Position numbers and translations under genes: made by a program. From contig CAMZEK010000009.1 in assembly GCA_947305795.1 (NCBI GenBank), positions 1-61,265 of the forward strand: a stretch of DNA of 61,265 bases, given 5' to 3'. How positions within the stretch are numbered: the stretch's first letter is position 1; each line of letters opens with the position of its first letter. Positions 8,401 to 16,379 of the stretch are shown piece by piece. The DNA is from an uncultured Bacteroidales bacterium (lineage in GTDB: Bacteria; Bacteroidota; Bacteroidia; Bacteroidales; F082). The notes beneath the pieces are model-generated. The model saw nothing but the letters and a program-made list of their open reading frames with translations, was not told the origin of the DNA and did no database searches.

Positions 8401-11027
8401 TCATTCACCACGGCGATGTTGAATTTCCAGTCCTTGTCGGTGTCATAGTAATTGCCGTATTTGGCCTTTGGCTCGGGTAACTCGACGCCGACGTAACGGC
8501 TATAGGGCGACAGCATGGCCTTGTAGGACGCGATGCTGAAATCGCCGCCCTGCTCGAAGACCTTGACCGTAAAAACGCCGTTCATCATCTGTTGCGAAGA
8601 GAGATTGCTCAATGGGTCGAAGCTGACATTGGCCACGCCTTCGCTGTTCAGCGGACCGCTGAAAATCGACATTTCCTCGGGGTCGAAGCGTTCGGTTTCG
8701 TTGTCAAAGCAATAGTTCGCGAAATCCTTGAATTGGGTCTTTCCGCCACGCACTTTCACGTCGACTTCAGCCTTCAAGCCAGTGGCTTTCATGCCATTCA
8801 ACCATTTCGAGGACAGGGCCACGCGCTCAGATTGGGTCAGGCTGATGACTTCGGGGAGGTTGAAATTGATTTCCAAACGATTGGGCTTCACGGTCTCCAC
8901 ACGGAGGTTTTTCGTGATGGTCGTTGTGCCAATCTTGAAGCGTGCAATCCATAGGCCAGTTTCGTCGCTGACGTTGGTCGGGACGGTGTAGCAATACAGG
9001 CCGTTCACAGGTTTGGTGTTTACTTGTTTGGCGTACAAGCGACCGGCGGCGTCCACCACTTCGAGGACAACGGGATAATTTTCAGGCAGTTGTGCGTCTG
9101 CATCGCTGAGCATGAGGTTGAGTTGCAACTCGTCTCCAGGACGCCACACACCACGGTTGGCGTAAGCAAACCCGATGACACCCTTCTCGACAGGCTCGCC
9201 ATCCACATTGAAACGGCTGTACGACAGTGCATTACCATCATTCAGCTTAATTACCGACTTGCTGCCTTTTCTGTCTTTTGCCACAATGAAAGCCGGACGG
9301 TTGGCGCATTGCATCTGCACATGACCTTGACCGTCGGCAGAGGCTTTGGCCAAAAGCTGCTTCTGGAAATTGTAGGCTGTCACCTCGGCACCCGAGGCGG
9401 GCGTGGCATCGGAGATCTGGAAGACGTAAGCGTCTATCACGTCGTTGCGGCCCATCTTGGCAGTCACGGCGAGGTCGCTGACAACGATGTTCTTCAGTTG
9501 CTCCACATAGTTATAGAAGTAGTAGCCGTTGGGGTCGCCCCATTCGCCTTCGTAACGGTATTCCTTGTAATCGTAGCCCTCGCCGTCCCAATAGTCGGCT
9601 TCGCGCTGGGCGTTTTCCATATCGTCTGCTTTCATCTCCTCGGAGGCGAAGGTGTAGTCGGCGGGGCCGAAATTGAGGCTCAGCTGGTACATCGCACCAG
9701 GTTCCACCTTCACGTAGTCGGAAAGCACGATGGGGAAGGTTTTCCACTGCGTCGGGTAGGGGTTGTCAAGCTGCAACTTGACTTTCTTCTCCAAGCGACC
9801 TACCTTGCGCACGCCATAAGTTTCAGTCAACTCGTTGTCTTGAAGGAAGGAAAGAATGTTGTCGTCGTAGATGCGAATAATTCTCAGCGTCACTGAGTTA
9901 AGGCACATCGCGTCGAAATACACGGTGGTTTCCTTGATGTCGGGGATGATGACGCCATCGTCGGTCCAGCGCACCTTGGGTTCGTAGTCGGTGAGCGAGA
10001 ACACAAATTCGGCTTCCTCCTGCATAATGTCGTTGGCTGCGCTGCGAATGCCGCTCACTTTCATTCCAATGTCCTCCATCTGATAGCGGTAGAGGTTGGA
10101 CTTGTCGAAATAGAAGTCAATCCTATTTTCCTTGATATCAGACTTGTAGGCCAATTTGCTTTGGTCGAAGGTGACGAGGCCGTTGAGGTTTTGGCCTGAT
10201 TTCAGCGGTTGCGAGAAAAACAGCGTGCCATGACCCGAGGTGTTGTCCAAATCGAAGGCGACTGGCACAAACTTATCTTTGGCATACACGGTCAGGTCAC
10301 GTTTGATTTGGGTGGTCGAGTTCAAGTTGGCACCGCTCATGTTCAGCGCCACCTGGTAATCTTCATTTTTGCGCGACATTCCCTCCACCTCAAATTCGTA
10401 GAGATTGTTGCCGAGGTAGGAGGTCGTCATCTTGTACTTGCTGCGGAAGCCGTCTTCAAAAACCTTTTCGGCATCCTCAGGCTCAATGGGGGTGGCAAAG
10501 GCCACGCGTAGGCGATAGCCCATAGCGTCTTTCAAGGTGCATACCGGCTCGACGGCAGCCAAGCTGAAGTTTTGCCTGCGCACGCCGAAACCAAATTGCA
10601 GCGGTTCAGCATTCGGCAGGTCGATGAACTCCGAAATCTTAAAGTTGCAGACGTACTGCTGGCTGTTGTCGATTTTGTCGTACTGGAAGGCGACGGTGTT
10701 TTCGTCAAGCCAAACGGCTTTTCCCTTCAGTTCCGGCTTGAAACTGAAGGCCTTGGCGGGGATGGACTCACCGCTTTTCACTTTCAGCGCTTGCGGGTCC
10801 TTGAAGCGCACCACGATGGGTTCGCCTTCGCTGATGACACCCGAGGTGTAGCTGTCAAGCAAGGGCAACAATGCCTCACTGACGGGGGTAATTTGTTCGA
10901 CAATCACGCGAGGCGTGCTGACAGTGGCGGTCTCCTTCTTGCCACAACTTGACAAGAAGACAAGCAGCAACAGTGTGAAAATCAAGCTGATGCCGCTAAT
11001 TTTTCTCAATTTTGGTAAGTAACTCAT
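5493..11027 (-). CDS. Bacterial alpha-2-macroglobulin lipoprotein
   Basis: A giant 1844-residue envelope protein of the bacterial alpha-2-macroglobulin (YfhM-like) family. These proteins trap proteases by forming a covalent thioester adduct after bait-region cleavage. The thioester motif GCLEQ is intact (Cys near residue 1396, within TDYPHGCLEQLTSKAFP). The signal peptide ends in LSSC, a lipobox. MG2-type sequence (GVWRPGDELQLNLMLSD) precedes the A2M-type region (ITLYASAPRVVAPGDELTLK) and the helical thioester domain (TNWVGGTYSDPWTEIYALHFL). Bacterial homologues usually neighbour pbpC; here the next gene is a GH92 mannosidase 2 bases away. A TATTTTTG element lies upstream. Confidence 0.93.
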   Translation of the reverse strand: MSYLPKLRKISGISLIFTLLLLVFLSSCGKKETATVSTPRVIVEQITPVSEALLPLLDSYTSGVISEGEPIVVRFKDPQALKVKSGESIPAKAFSFKPELKGKAVWLDENTVAFQYDKIDNSQQYVCNFKISEFIDLPNAEPLQFGFGVRRQNFSLAAVEPVCTLKDAMGYRLRVAFATPIEPEDAEKVFEDGFRSKYKMTTSYLGNNLYEFEVEGMSRKNEDYQVALNMSGANLNSTTQIKRDLTVYAKDKFVPVAFDLDNTSGHGTLFFSQPLKSGQNLNGLVTFDQSKLAYKSDIKENRIDFYFDKSNLYRYQMEDIGMKVSGIRSAANDIMQEEAEFVFSLTDYEPKVRWTDDGVIIPDIKETTVYFDAMCLNSVTLRIIRIYDDNILSFLQDNELTETYGVRKVGRLEKKVKLQLDNPYPTQWKTFPIVLSDYVKVEPGAMYQLSLNFGPADYTFASEEMKADDMENAQREADYWDGEGYDYKEYRYEGEWGDPNGYYFYNYVEQLKNIVVSDLAVTAKMGRNDVIDAYVFQISDATPASGAEVTAYNFQKQLLAKASADGQGHVQMQCANRPAFIVAKDRKGSKSVIKLNDGNALSYSRFNVDGEPVEKGVIGFAYANRGVWRPGDELQLNLMLSDADAQLPENYPVVLEVVDAAGRLYAKQVNTKPVNGLYCYTVPTNVSDETGLWIARFKIGTTTITKNLRVETVKPNRLEINFNLPEVISLTQSERVALSSKWLNGMKATGLKAEVDVKVRGGKTQFKDFANYCFDNETERFDPEEMSIFSGPLNSEGVANVSFDPLSNLSSQQMMNGVFTVKVFEQGGDFSIASYKAMLSPYSRYVGVELPEPKAKYGNYYDTDKDWKFNIAVVNENGQLSKTSVAIEYALYKLDSYWWWSSEEDTYTLQNYASGTYKRPIQNGTLTCTGKTSVTFNIPDDKWGSYLLVVNDEAGGHSFAKVIYFDWGYGHSSSASGAPAQLSMKTSADSYQVGDKIVVTFPANDKAKALVTVEANDKVMQTMLVENLGQEGKVEIKATEEMIPNVYIYVALIQPHDAANDLPIRLYGVVPVKVEDKKLQLQPSITAPETANTKKKIEVKISEANKQAMTYTLAIVDEGILGLTNFATPNPYGYFNSKQSLKVRTWDNYSAVIDAFSGELGSVYAIGGDGILNQEITLDNRFKAYAVTLGPFELKAGATNNHEFEVPQCSGALRFMVVAKGEKKAFGSAEKKMTVLDPITLYASAPRVVAPGDELTLKVQVLSPTMKGKSLTVKFDNKNLDAIGALPTSVSIDNNGEGLIAVKTRVPETTGNATLKVSISDGSYTAESSTTIPIRMPYAERRNVIIKEIEGGQSLTIPFELAGMAGTQSGKVAVSSLLPVDLFSRLDYLTDYPHGCLEQLTSKAFPQLYLNYLIQQGESDEANTKNNIESAITNLKSYQKADNSMTNWVGGTYSDPWTEIYALHFLVEAQKQGFNVPQYFIDGLKNYQSNKAKQWKNNPDFKQGETIQAYRLFVLALSGSPEMGAMNRFKEQEMNYSLTRALTAAAFAQTGKTSVAQNLMPNVVEGERMSDYYTSFGSTIRDLAFLTYAQMLCGTDDQTVKNNINTICGILNSGRWLDTQSTAFALFTLGKYAEKQGVSGENLSAVVKVNGEEHTLNTNMSSAGFSIVPKVGNNSVEIKNNGSQKLVANIFTKTAVAEYDMEENGNFIRMAVTYTDKNGNSLNPANLSVGTDVKVQITVQNPSEYQVTELALSYYLPSGWELVNDRMTGGETNSGAKHIDYRDDRAYFYFDLAPNSRKTFTLKANATYEGNYMIPAVRCEDMYNNEIYYQIPARGCVVIAGEKR

Positions 11028-11057
11028 ATCAGAATAATTTGATTTGTTTCATGAGGG

Positions 11058-11065
11058 CAAAAATA
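11058..11065 (-). promoter_or_regulatory. Putative -7 element for the A2M-GH92 operon
   Basis: TATTTTTG on the minus strand, 30 bases upstream of the alpha-2-macroglobulin start codon. Confidence 0.6.
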
Positions 11066-11139
11066 AGAAACAAAATGATATGCAAGGAGAGTGTTTTTCT
11101 CAATTTTGCAGAAAAAAAGAAAAAAAATCGCGAAAATGT

Positions 11140-11168
11140 TTTGTGAAATGAAAAATGTTGTATTTTTG
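11140..11168 (+). promoter_or_regulatory. Promoter of tRNA-Ala
   Basis: TTTG (11140-11143) and TATTTTTG (11161-11168) separated by 17 bases, close to the Bacteroidota -33 TTTG and -7 TAnnTTTG pattern. It lies 13 bases before the tRNA. Confidence 0.7.
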
Positions 11169-11181
11169 CAGCCGCAAACGA

Positions 11182-11255
<74 letters not shown>

Positions 11256-11264
11256 CAAAACAAG

Positions 11265-11300
11265 AAACCCGCTGATTGTTGGCGGGTTTTCTTTTTTTTG
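11265..11300 (+). terminator. Intrinsic terminator after tRNA-Ala
   Basis: Stem AAACCCGC (11265-11272) with GCGGGTTT (11282-11289), followed by a run of T. Confidence 0.85.
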
Positions 11301-11372
11301 TATGATTCGGAGTCCTTTTTTGTCCACATGACCCTTTTTTGCCTATCTTTACTGCCTCAAAACACCAGTACT

Positions 11373-12116
11373 ATGAAAAAGAAAATGATTACTAGCTTAC
11401 TAGCCCTGTTGGGATTGGCCACGGCTTGTGCCCAACAGGGCCCTTATGAAGTCGATAGCTTTACCACAAAAAGCGGCAAAACGATCAAGTTCTACGCTTT
11501 GGTTCACTCCTCCATCCGAATTGAATTTGACGGCAAGGAGATAATGATTGATCCTGTGACGAAGTTGAGCGATAAGACCATCGACTACACCGTCATGCCC
11601 AAGGCAGATTACATTTTCGTGACGCACGAGCATCATGACCATTTGGACAATAACGCTATCGAGCAACTTTCGGGCGACAAAACCCAGTTGATTACAAACG
11701 AACGCTGCGCCGAGATGCTCGGTTATGGCACGGTGATGGCCAACGGCGACATCCTTCAGTTAGCTGATGATTTCACCGTTGAGGCCGTTCCCGCATACAA
11801 TACCACGGATGGGCATCAGCAATTCCACCCTAAAGGAAGGGATAACGGCTTCATCCTTATGCTTGACGGGTTGAGGATTTACATTGCTGGAGACACGGAG
11901 GACATCCCTGAAATGGCTGGAATCAAAGACATTGACATTGCTTTTCTACCCTGCAACCAGCCTTATACCATGACGGTCGAGCAACTTGTCAATGCGGCAC
12001 GAATGGTCAAGCCGAAAGTGCTATTCCCCTATCACTACAGCCAGACAGATATGAGCGGCATCTCATCACAACTGGAAGCCGACGGGATTGAGGTGAGGAT
12101 TAGGCATTACGAATAA
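11373..12116 (+). CDS. Metallo-beta-lactamase-fold lipoprotein hydrolase
   Basis: A 247-residue MBL-fold protein of the UlaG/UPF0173-like branch. The metal-binding motif THEHHDHLD (His85, His87, Asp89, His90) is intact. Later ligands fit IAGDTEDIPE and LFPYHYSQTD. The start chosen is the ATG at 11373, which gives MKKKMITSLLALLGLATAC, a plausible lipoprotein signal; the longer frame would begin inside the tRNA. Export of a UlaG-like hydrolase is a known Bacteroidales pattern, but the substrate is unknown. It converges with hemW. Confidence 0.85.
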   Translation: MKKKMITSLLALLGLATACAQQGPYEVDSFTTKSGKTIKFYALVHSSIRIEFDGKEIMIDPVTKLSDKTIDYTVMPKADYIFVTHEHHDHLDNNAIEQLSGDKTQLITNERCAEMLGYGTVMANGDILQLADDFTVEAVPAYNTTDGHQQFHPKGRDNGFILMLDGLRIYIAGDTEDIPEMAGIKDIDIAFLPCNQPYTMTVEQLVNAARMVKPKVLFPYHYSQTDMSGISSQLEADGIEVRIRHYE

Positions 12117-12196
12117 TCATGGAAGACTAAAACTGCCTGAAGGAATCAAGGTGGATTTGTTTGAGGGGGTTCGGGATGCTGATGAAGAGGGCAGTC

Positions 12197-13312
12197 TTAA
12201 CAAAACAAGGCCTCTGCAACACCATCGGCGAAAAGCATTTGATGGTCGTTAAGGTAAAGAAATTCACATGTTTGCGTGAGCTTTCCCTGCTGGATGAGCG
12301 GTTGGGCTTGCTGTTCGCAATAGCTTGAAAACTGTTCGCCCATCTCGCGTTTTAGCCATTTCAAGTCGATGCCCCAATGGGTGCGCAGTCGCAGCATGAC
12401 GTATTCGTTGTAGCTTTGCTCGGGCGAAAGCGTTTCGTGTCCTTCGTCACGAAGTCTCGCGTCCAAATACTTCTCCACGCTGGCCACATTCCATTGTCGC
12501 GATGTCCCGTCAAAGGAGTGAGCCGAAGGGCCAAAGCCCGCGTATGGCGTTCCAAACCAGTAGCTTGCGTTGTGTTTGGAGTGTATTCCACGGCGACAGA
12601 AGTTGGAGATTTCGTAATGCAAGAAACCTTCTTTTTCGGCGCGTTGACAGAGGATTTCATAGTCGCGAAGGGTATCGTCCTCGTTGACGGGCATGGTTTT
12701 CCCCAACTGGATTTGCTTGGTGAGGATGGAATTGGGTTCCAAAGTGAGCGCGTATGCTGAAAAATGGGGGATGTTTGCCTCAAAAAATAGGTCGAGGTTG
12801 CGGTTCCATTGTGTGGCGTTGGAAGTCGGGAGACCGTAAATCAGATCTATGCTAAGGTTTTCAAAACCAGCTTGTTTGGCCCAAACGATGCAGTTTCGGG
12901 CGTGTTCAGCATTGTGCTTGCGACCCAAATACTGCAAATCGTTGTCGAAAAAACTTTGGATGCCGATACTGAGTCGGTTGATGCCGATGTTGTGCAATGC
13001 GTGCAGATATTCCTCCGACAGCGTGTCAGGATTGGCCTCAAGGGTAATTTCAGGGTTTTCGGCCAACGGATAATGTAAACGAATGTGGTGCAGCAAACTC
13101 CCGATTTCCTCTGCAGAAAGCAGGGAAGGGGTGCCGCCACCGAAATATATCGTTGCAACCTTTTCGCCTTTCAAATAATCCTTACGCGCAACAATCTCCG
13201 CTTTTAATGCTTCCAAAAACCTGTCTTTCAACTTGATGGACGGAATGGAGTAGAAGCCGCAGTAGCCGCATTTCGACTTGCAGAAAGGGATATGGATGTA
13301 GAGGCCTGCCAT
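12197..13312 (-). CDS. hemW: HemW-type radical SAM protein
   Basis: A 371-residue radical SAM protein. The iron-sulfur motif is CKSKCGYCGF (Cys11, Cys15, Cys18). The position that is a fourth cysteine in true coproporphyrinogen oxidase HemN is Phe20 here, which marks HemW, a heme-binding protein thought to act as a heme chaperone. Supporting blocks are YFGGGTPSLLS, EANPDTL, RLSIGIQSF and DLIYGLP. The -7 element TACTTTTG lies only four bases before the ATG, so the mRNA may be leaderless. Many databases label this family as oxygen-independent coproporphyrinogen oxidase. Confidence 0.93.
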   Translation of the reverse strand: MAGLYIHIPFCKSKCGYCGFYSIPSIKLKDRFLEALKAEIVARKDYLKGEKVATIYFGGGTPSLLSAEEIGSLLHHIRLHYPLAENPEITLEANPDTLSEEYLHALHNIGINRLSIGIQSFFDNDLQYLGRKHNAEHARNCIVWAKQAGFENLSIDLIYGLPTSNATQWNRNLDLFFEANIPHFSAYALTLEPNSILTKQIQLGKTMPVNEDDTLRDYEILCQRAEKEGFLHYEISNFCRRGIHSKHNASYWFGTPYAGFGPSAHSFDGTSRQWNVASVEKYLDARLRDEGHETLSPEQSYNEYVMLRLRTHWGIDLKWLKREMGEQFSSYCEQQAQPLIQQGKLTQTCEFLYLNDHQMLFADGVAEALFC

Positions 13313-13316
13313 GATG

Positions 13317-13324
13317 CAAAAGTA
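13317..13324 (-). promoter_or_regulatory. Putative -7 element for hemW
   Basis: TACTTTTG on the minus strand, ending four bases before the hemW ATG. It abuts the terminator hairpin of the upstream gene. Confidence 0.55.
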
Positions 13325-13356
13325 AAAAAAGTTCCGCCTAACGCGGAACTTTTTTA
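13324..13356 (-). terminator. Terminator between the FG-GAP gene and hemW
   Basis: Stem GTTCCGC (13331-13337) with GCGGAAC (13343-13349), flanked by A and T runs on both sides, so it can work in either direction. Confidence 0.8.
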
Positions 13357-13391
13357 GTGGATAGTTGTCAGTTATCAGTTGTCAGTTTATA
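13357..13391 (+). repeat. Heptamer array, single arm
   Basis: Five consecutive heptamers: gtggata, gttgtca, gttatca, gttgtca, gtttata (the outer two degenerate). They lie between the stop of the FG-GAP gene and the terminator. Confidence 0.6.
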
Positions 13392-13401
13392 CTGGCTTTG
13401 G

Positions 13402-15378
13402 TTATCTTTCGATGAGTAGTTTGAGGTTCTTTTCACCGCGCGTGGATTGCAGGCGGACGAAATATATGCCCTCTTGCAGGTCATTAAGGCGGATATTTTC
13501 AAAGCCTTCGTTTACTTTCAATACGCATTGGCCCAACATGTTGAATACCTCAACTTGAAGAATGTCAGTACCTTTCACGCAAACCGTTTCTTTTGCGGGA
13601 TTCGGATAGAGGCTAAAAGCAGCTTCGTTTTCCTGAACATTGTCCCAAAGCACGGTCACAGAAAGAGGGTCGGACTCGGCCTCGCAGCCGTCGTCAAAGA
13701 TGGCGATGACCACGTATTCATGCGTTTCGTCGAAGTTAACTTCATTGTCAATCCATTCGGTTTCTTCGACCATGAAGCCCGTCAGCAATTCGCCGTCTTT
13801 CTGTATCATGTAGCCTATCAGGTTGCCCGTTGAGCCAGCTTCGGGCTCGGTCCAGAAGAGGCGTACTTTAGGTGTATCACCATAAGTATCGGCATCTAGG
13901 TTGCGGACAGGATTGCAACTAATGACGACTTCCTCCTCGCGAATCCATCCCATGCGGTCGTTGCTGCCCTTGTAGGTGCCAAAGGCCAGATTTTCAACGG
14001 GTTGGTTCAAGGCATAAGCGGTCACATAAACAGGATCTTCGGGCGAGAAATTCTGCACATAGCTGAGCGTCACAATCTCCAACTGGCCGTCGCCGTCGAT
14101 GTCGCCGAAGTTAGCGCCGTTCATGTAGGTGAGGCCTTGCGGACGAAGAGGGAAACCTTCGGTGACTTCAGTGCCGTCCATCTCCCAAGCGCGGATGAAG
14201 CCTTCACCGTCTTCCATCAGGTTAAAGTCGGTGATGATTTCGTTCTCGCCGTCGCCATCGATGTCGGCTATAGAAATGAAGCCTTCAACGCCGGAACTTA
14301 GGTTGAGCGGGAATCCAGGAGCCACGTTGCCGTTGACATCATACTGGTAAAACACGTTGCCTTCGCCCGAAACGCCCATGAAGATGGCGTATTGGTCACC
14401 ATTTTTGGCCACCGTCGGGGCGGAGTAAGTCCATGAGTTAACGGGTTTCGGCCATCCACCGAGGTATTCGCCGTTCATGGCATTACGCACATAATGGTTC
14501 GGGTTGTCGCCGTGGCAGGCTCCCACGAGGCTCTAGTTGCCATCGCCATAGAAATCGACCACGAGCGGCGACTGGTAGGAATATTTGTAGGCTTCGCCGC
14601 TTTCCACCCTATACATCTCCTCGCCCGTATGGCTGACACAAATCAGCGCGGAGGTGGTGGAAACGAACATTTCAAGGAAGCCGTCGCCGTCAATGTCGGC
14701 CAAGGTTGGAGTAAATGCGGGTGTTGAGGGCATTTCAAAGGGGAAACCGTCGATTTCCTCACCTTGAAGGTTCCAGGCGTGGATGCCAGCAGAAATGCTT
14801 GCCGAAGCCTTACCGCGACCGCAGAAGATGATTTCCGATATGCCGTCGTTGTTGAGGTCGGCCAAAACAGGGGCGCAGATGAGCGGATTGTTGTTCGTCA
14901 CGGTGGAAAACAGCACCTCGCCCGTGTTGCTGAACACGTTGAAGCCGCCACGGGCATTGCCGTAGGCGGTAAGCACCACAATCTCAAGGGTGCCATTGCC
15001 GTCGATGTCGCCGACTGCAGCAGGATATTGGGCCATGCCGCCAGCAAGCGTTTGGGTCCAAAGGACGTTGCCTTGGCCGTCGATGACATTGATTTCCTCG
15101 TTATGGCAGAGGATGATTTCGTCTGCGCCGTCGTTGTTAAGGTCTGCTAAAGCCACGCCACGCATGGGCTTGTAGGTCGTGTTGGAGCCGAAGCTCAACG
15201 GAAATCCCGGCATGGGTGTCAGGCCGTCGCGAGCTTCAGGGGGAAGCTGTGCACGGAGCACGTTTTCTGTCCTAATGACACCTTCTTCGTCCATGAAGGC
15301 ACGGGTCACGTTTCTTTGGGCTTGTGCCGTTATTGACAATGCCAGTAAAGCAAGTAATAGTAGAGGTAATTTTTTCAT
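13402..15378 (-). pseudogene. Secreted FG-GAP protein with T9SS sorting domain, split by TAG
   Basis: One 659-codon frame is interrupted by a single in-frame TAG at 14533-14535. The first part starts MKKLPLLLLALLALSITAQAQ (signal peptide) and holds repeats with calcium-loop motifs (DLNNDGADEI, DIDGNGTLEI, DIDGDGFLEM). The second part continues in the same frame with DIDGDGENEI and DIDGDGQLEI, a fibronectin-III-like stretch, and a C-terminal type IX secretion sorting domain (FSLYPNPAKE, VEVFNMLGQCVLK, GIYFVRL, KNLKLLIER). The stop falls inside a repeat (FYGDGN, stop, SLVGACHG). As written, the product would lack its sorting domain. Recent nonsense mutation, sequencing error or readthrough are all possible. 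Confidence 0.88.
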
Positions 15379-15468
15379 TTTCTTGATGTTTTTGGGAAGA
15401 AAAGGCCGTGCCATTTGCCGGCATCACCAGCGAACGACACGGCTCTGAGTTGTTAAGAATCGATGGGA

Positions 15469-16200
15469 TTATTTCTCTTTCTTGCAGCAGCCGCACAAGC
15501 ACTTGTAGGCAAGACCGGCGAGGCAAGCACCCACAAGCGGAGCCACGATGAAGAGCCACACCTGACCCATAGCGCTCCAAACGCCGTTGGTGTTGGAGAA
15601 CAGGGCGACGCCAAGCGAACGGGCGGGGTTGACCGAAGTGTTGGTCAGCGGGATGCTGATGAGGTGGATGAGTACCAGGGTAAGACCGATGGCCAAACCA
15701 CCAAACTTGCCGTTGGCGTGGCAACTGTCGGTGACGCCGAGGATGACCATCAAGAACACGAAGGTCAGCAGGGCTTCAACGAGGAAAGCACCACCAGTGG
15801 AAATGGCTTGATAGCCCGTATCGGGACCACCGCAAGCCTTCTGGAAGGCTTCACCGAAGCCGTTGGCAGCGAAAACACCAGTGTCACCAGCACCCGTGGC
15901 TTTCCAAACGAGGAGAAGCAAAGCACCAGCAATGATGCCGCCGATGAACTGGGCAGCCCAGTAGCAAAGCATCTCCTTCAGCGTCATGCGGCCATTGGCC
16001 CAAACGCCAAAGCTGACGGCGGGATTAAGGTGTGCACCCGAAATGTGGCCAATGCCGTAGGCCATGGCTACAACGGTCAAACCGAAGGCGATGGAAACGC
16101 CAAGGAAACCGACATGTCCAAAGAGAGCAGTACCGCAACCTCCAAAGACCAAAACGAACGTGCCGAACAATTCGGCGAAGAATTTGTTACAAATTTTCAT
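15469..16200 (-). CDS. aqpZ: Aquaporin (MIP family)
   Basis: A 243-residue membrane channel with both NPA boxes: GAHLNPAVSFG in the first half and NTSVNPARSLG in the second. It has six predicted membrane segments in the MIP arrangement, starting with FFAELFGTFVLVFGGCG. The NPAR box and overall length suit the AqpZ group of water channels; glycerol facilitators usually have an Asp after the second box. The C-terminus ends in YKCLCGCCKKEK, with four cysteines close together, which is unusual for a bacterial aquaporin. It has its own promoter candidate (TACATTTG at 16287-16294). Confidence 0.92.
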   Translation of the reverse strand: MKICNKFFAELFGTFVLVFGGCGTALFGHVGFLGVSIAFGLTVVAMAYGIGHISGAHLNPAVSFGVWANGRMTLKEMLCYWAAQFIGGIIAGALLLLVWKATGAGDTGVFAANGFGEAFQKACGGPDTGYQAISTGGAFLVEALLTFVFLMVILGVTDSCHANGKFGGLAIGLTLVLIHLISIPLTNTSVNPARSLGVALFSNTNGVWSAMGQVWLFIVAPLVGACLAGLAYKCLCGCCKKEK

Positions 16201-16286
16201 AACGTTTTAATTTTTAATTGGTTATTAGATTAGTTAAGCTCATTTTCAGTTGAAAAAACCTTCGGAACAACTCCTTAGGAATACCG

Positions 16287-16294
16287 CAAATGTA
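16287..16294 (-). promoter_or_regulatory. Putative -7 element for the aquaporin gene
   Basis: TACATTTG on the minus strand, 86 bases upstream of the start, implying a leader of about 80 bases. Confidence 0.5.
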
Positions 16295-16379
16295 CAAAAT
16301 AATCCAAAGCAACAACTTTTTTGAAAGAAATTGTCATTGAAAAGACAGCAGTTGGCCATCAAGCGGGAAAAAAACCGAT

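Noticed and set aside
9024..9896. Second long antisense frame (290 codons) in the alpha-2-macroglobulin gene
   Set aside because: Same reason as the frame at 6969; no start context or family pattern.
12132..12195. ACTGCC/GGCAGT inverted pair between the MBL gene and hemW
   Set aside because: Six-base arms with a loop of more than 50 bases; no U-tract. Not supported as a terminator.
14533..14535. Reassigned TAG codon (alternative genetic code)
   Set aside because: mnmA (stop at 2007-2009) and yicC (stop at 52628-52630) both end in TAG at the normal family C-terminus, so TAG is a regular stop in this genome.
15402..15440. GCCGTG/CACGGC inverted pair between the FG-GAP gene and the aquaporin gene
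   Set aside because: Short arms and a long loop; no U-tract on the minus strand, so terminator status is not supported.
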